The notes beneath the pieces are model-generated. The model was not told where the DNA came from, did no database searches, and saw only the letters and a program-made list of their open reading frames with translations. The position numbers and the translations under genes were made by a program. A stretch of DNA of 64,000 bases from a bacterium. GTDB taxonomy: Bacteria > Verrucomicrobiota > Verrucomicrobiia > Limisphaerales > RI-55. Positions 28,301 to 35,059 of the stretch are shown one piece after another; position 1 is the first letter of the stretch, and every line of letters begins with the position of its first letter. The stretch covers positions 124,001 through 188,000 of the forward strand of contig WGOC01000019.1 in NCBI GenBank assembly GCA_016124235.1, read 5' to 3'.

Positions 28301-28481
28301 TGCGGCTGCCTTCATCCGGACCGTGGCATTTGAAGCAGGTGCCGGAAAGGATCGGGCGAATGTCGCGATTGAAATCGATCTCCGCGGCTTGCCCAACGTG
28401 GACCCCGATCTGCGCGATTGCGGCCAAGCCGCAGATCAACGCCAGCGGACGGGTAAAATTTTGATTGGACGAAGACATCAT
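25398..28481 (-). CDS. PSCyt1/DUF1549/DUF1553 planctomycete-type cytochrome protein
   Basis: 1027 residues. A signal peptide (to about residue 33) is followed by a mono-heme PSCyt1 domain with CFKCHGPDEGSR and its distal RMPPPKAGKHL. DUF1549 (from about 150) carries NEIDYFILARLEQAGLAPA and RRLSLDLTGLPPTPEEVDEF, a second CAQCH motif lies at about residue 335, and DUF1553 (about 700-970) has RLTFARWLVSPENPLVGRVT and RRVRSNTPVQSLVTLNDPAF. This architecture is a hallmark of Planctomycetes and Verrucomicrobiota. It is normally followed by a DUF1501 gene, which is missing here. The role is thought to be oxidative breakdown of complex substrates but remains unproven. Confidence 0.95.
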   Translation of the reverse strand: MMSSSNQNFTRPLALICGLAAIAQIGVHVGQAAEIDFNRDIRPILSGTCFKCHGPDEGSRKSNLRLDVRDAALKPAKSGERAIVPQNVEASELLRRVASEDEDERMPPPKAGKHLTSDQIANLRQWIAEGAKYEKHWAYKKPERPALPRIRNTNWPRNEIDYFILARLEQAGLAPANEAPRTTLIRRLSLDLTGLPPTPEEVDEFVRDPDPNAYGKLVDRLLDSPHFGERWARPWLDMARYADTNGYEADYRRTIWPYRDWVINALNADMPFDEFTIEQLAGDLLPDASRDQKVATGFHRNTMVNTEGGTDDEEFRVAALVDRVNTTFTVWMGTTMGCAQCHTHKYDPFTQKEYYQLLAILNQTADKGKSNDPELSLPSPEQKAELDKINSQIKPLEEKLNTQTPALDAAQSTWETELRQKWTSVSNAWRVLRPDELSATNGVTLELQDDDSIFSGGELPDNTSYTISATADWTNALAFRLEALTDDRLPHKSSGRHEEGDFTVTDFSVLVEAADGSAVEQVPFKLAWASFSMDRYEVKKAIDDDETTGWAIAAYEEKNRTNRFAVLVAERPFGFGHGSKYTIRIAQNSSRAKHLLGRFRLSVAAGNEADHQALSELPDKLRGLVVAGPADRTDDDRKEVAKYFRSVTPLLAETRKQIDELKKQLPKDIPTTLVMEKVKEPRETHVMIRGSFLNLGEKVEPGVPEALHPWPAGQPVNRLTFARWLVSPENPLVGRVTMNRLWAAIFGTGIVTTSEDFGSQGELPTHPLLLDWLAAEFVRQGWSWKEMCRIIVTSATYRQASVTTQEKLEKDPFNRLLSRGPRFRMEAEMLRDNALAVAGLLDQQIGGPSVFPFQPEGVWNNPYSSDKWEESKRGEQFRRGIFTFWRRTAPYASLMAFDAPSREVVCERRVRSNTPVQSLVTLNDPAFMVAANGLARQILAHGGDTFVSRLNYAMMRALSRWSSADEREQLSRLFEVTRNKFAHDPAAAEKLVTIGLPKPENQDIAELAAWEVIANVILNLDEALTKG

Positions 28482-28889
28482 GTTTTATCGACCGGACCGG
28501 GTGGCACGGTGGATAAATCATTTTACGCCGAAAGAAAACCCTTCCCTTCACGATGTGCGGAGAGGAAAGGCCGGCCAACGCCTGGGCAGCAAACGGTAGG
28601 TGCGTGCGTTGAAAAGGTAAACCGGGCAATTATTTTTACAGGCACAACGTGGTGCGGAAATACTGGTGGGAAAATCCGCACCACGTCATTGCCTCGGCCT
28701 GCCTGTGCTCACTGACACAGGACGTTGGCCGAGGGTCGGTTAGCAACGGGCTTGCCATGAGGGATTTAGTCAATGTTCTGCGCCAATCATCAAAAAAGCT
28801 GCTGGCAGACTGTCCCGCATTGGTGCAGTCCGCTGTCCCGGTCGTTCACGGGAATCGCCTCGCATCGCCACCTAATTTTTCGTTAACGC
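28482..28889. other. Intergenic region with strong secondary structure
   Basis: This 408-base gap lies between the divergently transcribed DUF1549/DUF1553 and pseudopilin genes. It holds a perfect 12-bp inverted repeat (28647-28686) and a smaller CCTGTG/CACAGG pair further right (within 28695-28722). No coding frame, tRNA or standard RNA was supported. Both gene promoters must lie here, but no clear -35/-10 pair was seen. Confidence 0.5.
28647..28686. repeat. Perfect 12-bp inverted repeat (hairpin)
   Basis: Left arm ACGTGGTGCGGA (28647-28658) and right arm TCCGCACCACGT (28675-28686) are exact reverse complements around a 16-base loop. No T-run follows on either strand, so it is not a standard terminator. 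It could be an operator or an RNA structure in the 5' leader of either divergent gene. Confidence 0.75.
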
Positions 28890-28892
28890 GTG

Positions 28893-29366
28893 ATGACTTT
28901 ACCGTCGATGCGTCCAATCAACATGCCCATCGCACGGCGACAACGTGGATTGACCTTGATCGAATTACTTTGCGTGATCGCGATCATTGGCATCCTCGCC
29001 AGTCTGCTGCTCGGCCCCGCCAGCCGGGCGATGTCCCGAGCCCGCGACGCCGACTGGGCGAACAAGGCCTACCACCAAATCGAGCTGCTGGTGAATTCGC
29101 TGCAAGCGCATTATCAGACCCGGGCCGTCACCAAACGGCTAACGCCACAGGAATTATTCGATCAGGGCGTCATCGACGAAATCCAGCTGGGCTTTCTCAA
29201 GGACCGCCGCGTCAGGTTCGTGCCATTTGCATCCGCCGATCCGGATGATCTGGTCGTGCTGCAAGTGCAGATTCCGAAATCGTTTTTGAATGATTCGACC
29301 ACAGAACGCGTACTCAAGGTGCGGATCACCGATCCGGACAAGCCAACGACCAAATCAAAGTCGTGA
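28893..29366 (+). CDS. Type II secretion/type IV pilus-like pseudopilin
   Basis: About 157 residues; ATGs at 28893, 28908 and 28923 are all possible, the last giving the shortest leader. The prepilin peptidase site is RRQRG/LTLIELLCVIAIIGI, with the usual Glu at +5 and hydrophobic helix. The C-terminal domain is a small alpha/beta unit with no H-X9-DG motif, unlike the three other pilin-like genes in this window. No secretion or pilus assembly gene is adjacent, so the assembly partner lies elsewhere. Confidence 0.85.
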   Translation: MTLPSMRPINMPIARRQRGLTLIELLCVIAIIGILASLLLGPASRAMSRARDADWANKAYHQIELLVNSLQAHYQTRAVTKRLTPQELFDQGVIDEIQLGFLKDRRVRFVPFASADPDDLVVLQVQIPKSFLNDSTTERVLKVRITDPDKPTTKSKS

Positions 29367-29708
29367 GGGAAACGGCCCGGTGGCGACATTCGAAATCGTC
29401 CCGGAGACGGCCGACTATCCCTCCGTCGAAGCGCGCCATAACTTCTGCGAACTCAGGATGGACGCTATTCGTCGAGACCCGGGTTTTGTCAGATTCCCAT
29501 GCAACGGCAGAAGTCGATCGAGTCCGCCACAGGCCCTTAAGCAACGGCACTGACGAGAATTAGCCAAATTTCGCGGGGCAGCGGCCTGCTTGACACCCCG
29601 ACCTTCATTGATATTCTCCGCGGTCCGTTTCCGGACGGATGGGCTGAGACAGCCCCTTGGCAGCCTTTCAAGTGCTGTCCTGCGCGATTACCGGCAAAGA
29701 ATTTTGAC
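29367..29708. other. Intergenic leader upstream of rpmH
   Basis: The 342 bases between the pseudopilin and rpmH contain the promoter at 29590-29617 and an untranslated leader of about 85 bases. The first 200 bases show no gene, RNA or repeat. DnaA boxes or a dnaA gene, often near rpmH, were not found, so an origin is not claimed. Confidence 0.5.
29590..29617 (+). promoter_or_regulatory. Sigma-70 promoter for rpmH-rnpA-yidD-yidC operon
   Basis: TTGACA at 29590-29595 matches the -35 consensus exactly; after a 16-base spacer comes TATTCT (29612-29617) as -10. Expected transcript start is near 29624, leaving a leader of about 85 bases before rpmH. Confidence 0.65.
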
Positions 29709-29846
29709 ATGAAACGCACGTACCAGCCATCGAAGCGGCGCCGCAAACGCCAGCACGGATACCTCTCTCGGAGCACCTCCAAGAGCGGTCGCGCCATTCT
29801 CAAGAACCGACGCCGCGTCGGTCGCAAGCGCCTGACTCCCGTATAA
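29709..29846 (+). CDS. rpmH: 50S ribosomal protein L34
   Basis: 45 residues, [20 protein letters not shown] at the start and [14 protein letters not shown] at the end, the invariant L34 pattern. Component of the large ribosomal subunit. It opens the conserved operon rpmH-rnpA-yidD-yidC-khpB; rnpA begins 11 bases later. The start is fixed by conservation and preceded by a good promoter. Confidence 0.98.
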   Translation: MKRTYQPSKRRRKRQHGYLSRSTSKSGRAILKNRRRVGRKRLTPV

Positions 29847-29857
29847 TTTCCCGGCTT

Positions 29858-30229
29858 ATGGCCGCCCCATCCCGACCGCAAACGCTTCCGCGTCGGCGGC
29901 GTTTGCAGCTCCCCGGAGAGTTCGCCCGTGTGCGGACCCAAGGGCGGCGGCTTGTCCACGGTTGCCTGATTATGAACTGGTCCGGCACGGGCGATGTCCA
30001 ACCGCGTCTGGGTGTGGTAACGAGTCGAAAAATCGGCGGCGCGGTGATCCGTAATCGGGCGCGCCGGTTGATGCGCGAGTGTTTTCGCCGGCATCAGAGC
30101 GAACTGTTGCAGCCGGTGGACCTTGTGTTGGTGGCCCGCAATTCGATCAAAGGCCGAAGCTTTTCCGCAGTGGAAAAGGATTTCCTGACGGGACTGACGA
30201 AGGCGGGGCTGATTGGAGGCGCCGTGTGA
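29858..30229 (+). CDS. rnpA: Ribonuclease P protein component
   Basis: 123 residues. Protein subunit that helps RNase P RNA process tRNA 5' ends. The signature RNR helix is GGAVIRNRARRLMRECFRRH, preceded by RLGVVTSRK. The N-terminal extension (about residues 1-20, rich in Arg/Pro) is slightly longer than usual. The TGA stop overlaps the GTG start of yidD by two bases. Confidence 0.95.
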   Translation: MAAPSRPQTLPRRRRLQLPGEFARVRTQGRRLVHGCLIMNWSGTGDVQPRLGVVTSRKIGGAVIRNRARRLMRECFRRHQSELLQPVDLVLVARNSIKGRSFSAVEKDFLTGLTKAGLIGGAV

Positions 30230-30504
30230 ATCCGATCCGCTTTGTCCTGATCGGCGCGGTGAAGCTCTATCAGTGGTTTCTCTCACCGCTGAAGAACGCT
30301 CTGTTTGGCGAAGCCGGCCGGTGCCGGTTCAGCCCCAGCTGTTCTGCCTATGCTGTGGAAGCCTTGCGCAAACACGGCGCGCTTCGCGGATCGTGGCTCG
30401 CGTTGCGTCGGTTGCTCCGGTGTCATCCCTGGGGTGATTTTGGACCGGACCCGGTGCCCGAACCGAACCACCGGAAATGCTGCCTCGCCGATGGCTCGCA
30501 TTGA
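30226..30504 (+). CDS. yidD: Membrane protein insertion efficiency factor YidD
   Basis: 92 residues from a GTG at 30226 overlapping the rnpA stop; a longer in-frame start inside rnpA is ruled out by the conserved N-terminus (RFVLIGAVKLYQWFLSPLKN). The hallmark CRFSPSCSAYAVEALRKHGA and CHPWGDFGPDPVP are complete. Small inner-membrane-associated protein thought to assist YidC. Position between rnpA and yidC is the standard one. Confidence 0.96.
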   Translation: MNPIRFVLIGAVKLYQWFLSPLKNALFGEAGRCRFSPSCSAYAVEALRKHGALRGSWLALRRLLRCHPWGDFGPDPVPEPNHRKCCLADGSH

Positions 30505-30547
30505 GACGCAATGGCCGTTGGTGACCCGGCAAACTGAATGAATTTCA

Positions 30548-32368
30548 ATGGATAAGAAAACGATCGGAGTTATCGCAGCCTGCATGTTGCTGTTGTTCCT
30601 TTGGGGACCAATGGTCAACAAAATCTGGCCGCCCATCGAGGTGCCGGAAAATGCGGACACCTCGGAGTCCACCAATCAGGTTGCCGGCATCACGAGCACC
30701 AACGTGGTCGGCTCAATCACTGAAACCAACGCCGCGGCCGACGTCCCCAACATCCTGAACGTTCCCCCCAGCACTGTGCTCACGGCGACGAACAGCAGCA
30801 CCGCGCCGGAGCAATTGGTGCGGCTCGAAAACAACTTGTTCAAATTGACGCTGACTTCGGAGGGCGGCGGCGTTCGCCTGATCGAACTCAAAAAATATCC
30901 ACGCCACGTCAATCGTCAGGCAAAAGGGGACTCTTCCCTCGCGACCCTGAACGAAAACGCCCGGCTTCCTCTGCTGGCGATTGCCAGTGATGGAAACAAC
31001 TACCATTGGGCGCCCGACGGTAACGAGAGCATGAAGGCGACGGCCGACTGGGGGAATGGGCTGCGCGTCACCAAGGAATTCACCCTCTCGAGCAATTATC
31101 TCGTGCAGGCGCGGGTTCACATTGAAAACCCGACGAAAGCCGCGATCGGTCTGCCTCAGTTGGAATGGAGCCTGGGCGCGTCCACACCGCTCGGCACCCG
31201 CATGGACAGCCGCTTTACCGGCGTCCTTTGGTATGATGGAAAATCCAAGAACACAGTCACGGAATCGTGGTTCCAAAACAAGTTTCTCGGTTGCTTTCCG
31301 GGCACACCGCGATCGGTGTATGAAGCCGGCGACACCAACGTCGTTTGGGCCGGCGTCCAAAACCAATTCTTCGCCCTGCTGACGGTCCCCGATCATCCGG
31401 CGAACGAAATCATAGCACGCCACTTTGACCTGCCGCCCCCGACCGCCGCCGACTTGGAAGCCAATCCGAAACAGAGTCGCGAACCCAAAGGCCATCAAGC
31501 CGCTTTGGTCTACGGCCCGCAAACCATTCCCGCCGGCGGGTCGGTTGATCGCACGTTCACCATTTATGCGGGCCCGAAGGAGTACAACACACTTTCGCAA
31601 ATCGCATTTCATCAGCAGAACAAGTTGGATCTGGTGATGAACTTCAGCGGCTTCTTTGGCTACTTCGCCAAGGGCCTGCTGTTCTCGATGAACGGCCTCC
31701 ACAATAACCTCGCGATCCCCTACGGCCTGACCATCGTCCTCATCACCATCATCATTAAGACGGTTTTCTGGCCGCTCACGACCGCGAGCACCAAGTCGAT
31801 GAAGCGAATGTCCAAACTGCAGCCGCAGATGAAGGCCATTCAGGAAAAGTATAAGGAAGATCCCCAGAAGATGCAGCGCAAGCTCATGGAGTTCATGAAG
31901 GAAAACAAAGTGAATCCGATGGGCAGCTGTCTACCGTTGATGCTGCAGATGCCAATTTTCATCGGCTTCTACACCATGCTCCAGAGCGCGATCGAATTGC
32001 GCGGCGCCCACTTCCTCTGGATCGGTGATCTCTCCAGCCCGGATACCCTTTTCATGATCCCGGGCCTCGGCATTCCGTTCAACCTGATGCCGATCATCAT
32101 GGGGTGTACGATGTTGTTCCAGGCACGCCTGACACCGCCCAGCCCGGGCATGGATCCGACGCAGCAGACGATGATGAAATACATGCCGCTGATGTTCATG
32201 TTCATCCTCTACGGTATGTCCTCCGGATTGACGCTTTACTGGACCGTTCAGAACGCGCTAAGCATCCTGCAAACAAAACTGACCCGGACCGACGACGAAA
32301 AGGCGGCTCAGGCCGGTGCGGCCAAATCGCTCAATGCACCGCCCGGGTCCGGCAAAAAGAAGCACTGA
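30548..32368 (+). CDS. yidC: Membrane protein insertase YidC
   Basis: 606 residues, the Gram-negative type. One N-terminal membrane segment (GVIAACMLLLFLWGPMVN), a long Thr/Asn-rich linker, a periplasmic beta-sandwich domain (about 90-360) and the C-terminal insertase core with VFWPLTTASTKSMKRMSKLQ, MQRKLMEFMKENKVNPMGSC and the following Pro/Leu-rich membrane helices. It inserts and folds inner-membrane proteins with or without SecYEG. The next gene, khpB/jag, follows by 27 bases. Confidence 0.97.
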   Translation: MDKKTIGVIAACMLLLFLWGPMVNKIWPPIEVPENADTSESTNQVAGITSTNVVGSITETNAAADVPNILNVPPSTVLTATNSSTAPEQLVRLENNLFKLTLTSEGGGVRLIELKKYPRHVNRQAKGDSSLATLNENARLPLLAIASDGNNYHWAPDGNESMKATADWGNGLRVTKEFTLSSNYLVQARVHIENPTKAAIGLPQLEWSLGASTPLGTRMDSRFTGVLWYDGKSKNTVTESWFQNKFLGCFPGTPRSVYEAGDTNVVWAGVQNQFFALLTVPDHPANEIIARHFDLPPPTAADLEANPKQSREPKGHQAALVYGPQTIPAGGSVDRTFTIYAGPKEYNTLSQIAFHQQNKLDLVMNFSGFFGYFAKGLLFSMNGLHNNLAIPYGLTIVLITIIIKTVFWPLTTASTKSMKRMSKLQPQMKAIQEKYKEDPQKMQRKLMEFMKENKVNPMGSCLPLMLQMPIFIGFYTMLQSAIELRGAHFLWIGDLSSPDTLFMIPGLGIPFNLMPIIMGCTMLFQARLTPPSPGMDPTQQTMMKYMPLMFMFILYGMSSGLTLYWTVQNALSILQTKLTRTDDEKAAQAGAAKSLNAPPGSGKKKH

Positions 32369-32395
32369 CGCCCACCTCGGGTTACTACGAATTTT

Positions 32396-32848
32396 ATGTC
32401 CGCAGAACCGAAAGAAACGTTGGAACTCCTGCTCCATCACCTGGGCTTTGCCGCCTCCGTAGAGGAACAGGCGACCGAAGATGGCGTGTTGCTCAATATC
32501 AAGACCGAGGATTCTAACCGCTTGATTGGGCGGGGCGGCCAGATTCTCGCCGATCTCCAATACCTGACAAACCGGCTTCTCTTTCAACAGAATCCCGACG
32601 CACCCAAGGTCACCATTGACATCGATGGCTATCGGGCCAAGGCCCAGGAAGCGCTCATCAAGAAGGCACAGGACGCGGCCGAAAAAGTGCATCGCTGGGG
32701 CAATGTCGTGGAACTGGAACCGATGAGTTCTTTCGATCGCCGCATCGTGCACAACGCGCTGAAAGACCACCCGCACGTCACCACCGAAAGCGTCGAAGTC
32801 GAAGGCACGAACAAGAAGGTCATCTTGCTGCGCCCGCGACCGGCTTGA
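32396..32848 (+). CDS. khpB: KH/R3H-domain RNA-binding protein (KhpB/Jag/EloR family)
   Basis: 150 residues. A KH domain with its GxxG-type loop in RLIGRGGQILADLQYLTNRL is followed by an R3H domain, SSFDRRIVHNALKDHP (Arg-x3-His), and a C-terminal ILLRPRP strand. The Jag-N domain of Firmicutes proteins is absent, as usual in Gram-negatives. It binds RNA and is linked to cell-shape and envelope regulation in other bacteria. Last gene of the rpmH operon. Confidence 0.92.
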   Translation: MSAEPKETLELLLHHLGFAASVEEQATEDGVLLNIKTEDSNRLIGRGGQILADLQYLTNRLLFQQNPDAPKVTIDIDGYRAKAQEALIKKAQDAAEKVHRWGNVVELEPMSSFDRRIVHNALKDHPHVTTESVEVEGTNKKVILLRPRPA

Positions 32849-33049
32849 TTTCGGGTTGGCCGGCGAACCTGGCTGAGGCGAGCAATCCTTGCAATCGACT
32901 GTGCAAAATGCGGTTGGCTCATTTCCCGCCTCTCGTTAACTTGGCATTTGCTTTCGGTATGCCGTCGTGCGCGTTTTGGTAAACTAAAGATTTTCCATTG
33001 CTTGCCGACGGATTTGGCAGAAAGTGTGCGGATAGTAAGACCGAATTTG

Positions 33050-33427
33050 ATGAAACGAATCGCCACAGTCCTGTTCGCCTTGGTTGCCGCCCTGTCGCTT
33101 TTGGCGGCATCGGTCTCGGCGACTGTGGTTGATTCTAGCCAGGTGGCCCGCAAGCCAATGATGCACAAGAAAGCGTGTTGCAAGGACACCACACCTTGCC
33201 CGACGCGTTGCTGCGTGGAACGCAGACAGTCAACTCCCGCCGAGAACCCGCCGGCCGTTCCCGCATCGAATCTCACGCACCAGCTGCAACTTGGCCTATT
33301 GCCCGAATTGGTGGCTGTTTTCCAAAATGTCCGCGCACCGCAGGTTCCAGTTCAGTTGGCGAACGCTTTCGCTCCCTCTTGCTCCGCCGTTCCCCTCTAC
33401 GTGCGGACCCATTCGTTCCTGATTTGA
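33050..33427 (+). CDS. Small secreted Cys-rich protein upstream of Cus-type efflux operon
   Basis: 125 residues from the ATG at 33050. A Sec signal (TVLFALVAALSLLAASVSA) precedes a cluster of metal-ligand-like residues, MMHKKACCKDTTPCPTRCC (six Cys, one His, two Met in 19 residues), then a Pro-rich linker and the tail VPLYVRTHSFLI. No named family recognised; small proteins of this layout are frequent next to copper operons. A periplasmic copper-binding role is inferred from composition and from cusC starting 200 bases downstream. Confidence 0.65.
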   Translation: MKRIATVLFALVAALSLLAASVSATVVDSSQVARKPMMHKKACCKDTTPCPTRCCVERRQSTPAENPPAVPASNLTHQLQLGLLPELVAVFQNVRAPQVPVQLANAFAPSCSAVPLYVRTHSFLI

Positions 33428-33629
33428 GTCCTTTTCAGGGTCGTACTGCGCCCTGACTTCACGTCATCCGCCAGGCCTCGACTCTCTCGCCCTGAAGTCC
33501 ATGAACGGTTCGCTTCATGGCTCCACCGACTCGGCATCCTGAAATCCGAATGCGGTCATAACCCGCTGCCGAGCAACCGAGAACCGGTGAACCCCAACAG
33601 GTAAATTGTCGGAACAAATCGGATCGAAG

Positions 33630-35039
33630 ATGAACAAAATAAATTTCCATGACAATCAGCGCCGCGAGTTGACGGCGAACAGACAACTGATCTGGATCGC
33701 ACCCATCGTGGCCACCACCGTCCTGCTGGCGGGCTGTCGTGGCCTCCCCGTTCCGGGCGAAAAAGAATCGCGCTCAGATGTCGGGCTCGTCGGCCAAAAA
33801 CTGAGCATCGACACCAGCCCAATCGATCTCCCGCCGCTGTCCGCCCAGTCGCCGCTCGCGGATTACCTGCATTACGCGATGTTGCGACAACCGCGGGTGC
33901 GCGCCGCGTATTTCGAATGGGCCGCGGCGGTCGAATCCATCACCGTCGGACGTTCGCTCCCGGACCCCCGACTCACGTTTGAATCTGACATCACCGACGT
34001 GGTCATGACGGTCATGCCCGGTCTTATGCAGGAGTTTCCCGGACCGGGCAAATTGCGACTCGCCGGCGCCGTGGCTTCGGCCGCGAGCGACACTCGTTAT
34101 CGAGCGTTTGAAACCGCCGTGCTCCAGACGGCCGCCGACGTCAAACGCGCCTACTATCAACTCCATTTCCTGGAGGCAAAAATCCGCGTCAATCAGACCA
34201 CCGTTGAACTTCTTAAGGAACTCGAGGCCAACGCCCGAGCGCGCAATGAAACTGGCAAAGTCACGCTCCAGGACGTGCTCCGCGCGCAGATCGAACAGGC
34301 CCGCGTGTCCACGGAAATTGAAAACCTCGAGGACTCGCGATCGATGCTCATGGCACAGTTTAAAGGCGCGCTGGGGATCGCGCCCGGTGAAGCCGATCCG
34401 CCGGTCCCGAATAGATTCGAATCCACGGAACTGGATTTGACCTCGGAGGATCTGCTCAAGGTGGCGCTAACCCGCAATCCGCGTCTGCGCGAAATGGAAT
34501 CCGAACTACGAACGGCTGAGGTCGCGCTGCAACTCGCCTACAAAGCGCGTGTGCCGGATTTCTCGCTCGGCGTGATGGCCGACGCCAAGGCTTCGCCCGT
34601 GATGGTGCGTCCGCAGGCCGCGATGACTCTGCCGATCTGGCGCGACAAAATTTCCGCCGAAATCGCCCGCGCCCAGTTTCTCAAACAGGCCGCCGAGTCC
34701 CGTTATTCGGCCGAACAAATTGCCGTGGCGGTGGACTTCGCCGAGCGCACGTTTGCGTATCGCGAGGTCAGTCGTGATCTGGCGCTGCTAAGTAATCAAT
34801 TGCTGCCCAAGGCGCGACAATCGTTGGACGTTGCGCGCAGCGGTTATCTGGCCGGCCAGATCGATTTCTTCAATCTGATCGACGCCGAACGCACGTTGCT
34901 CGGCTTTGAATTGGAAAACGTGGACGCCGAAACTCGACGCGAACTCGTCCTGACCGAAATCTCCCTGCTGACGCTCGGGCAAGCCCCCGCGAACGCTCCA
35001 TTCCTGAACGACCGGCCAGAAGCGCCGGCGAATCCTTAA
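33630..35039 (+). CDS. TolC/CusC-like outer-membrane efflux lipoprotein
   Basis: 469 residues from the ATG at 33630. The lipobox TTVLLAGC marks an outer-membrane lipoprotein. Two OEP repeats are visible, with helices such as LHYAMLRQPRVRAAYFEWAA and LKVALTRNPRLREMESELRT, both of the TolC type, and the motif VMPGLMQEFPGPGKLRLAG common to Cus/Czc-type channels. It is the outer channel of the RND pump encoded by the next two genes (21-base gap to the adaptor). Confidence 0.9.
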   Translation: MNKINFHDNQRRELTANRQLIWIAPIVATTVLLAGCRGLPVPGEKESRSDVGLVGQKLSIDTSPIDLPPLSAQSPLADYLHYAMLRQPRVRAAYFEWAAAVESITVGRSLPDPRLTFESDITDVVMTVMPGLMQEFPGPGKLRLAGAVASAASDTRYRAFETAVLQTAADVKRAYYQLHFLEAKIRVNQTTVELLKELEANARARNETGKVTLQDVLRAQIEQARVSTEIENLEDSRSMLMAQFKGALGIAPGEADPPVPNRFESTELDLTSEDLLKVALTRNPRLREMESELRTAEVALQLAYKARVPDFSLGVMADAKASPVMVRPQAAMTLPIWRDKISAEIARAQFLKQAAESRYSAEQIAVAVDFAERTFAYREVSRDLALLSNQLLPKARQSLDVARSGYLAGQIDFFNLIDAERTLLGFELENVDAETRRELVLTEISLLTLGQAPANAPFLNDRPEAPANP

Positions 35040-35059
35040 ACATTTTTCCACCCGTTATC

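Noticed and set aside
28560-28700. Stretch gaggaaaggccggcc...aacgcctggg looking like RNase P RNA conserved region
   Set aside because: The downstream conserved blocks of RNase P RNA (the ACAGAAA-like and GCAAGNCCAAATAG segments) are missing and the spacing is wrong.
29552-29708. Replication origin near rpmH
   Set aside because: No dnaA gene or DnaA-box cluster was seen; the region is explained by a promoter and leader.
33499-33520. Inverted repeat CCATGAA/TTCATGG
   Set aside because: Only 7 bp with an 8-base loop and no T-run; too weak to call a terminator or operator.
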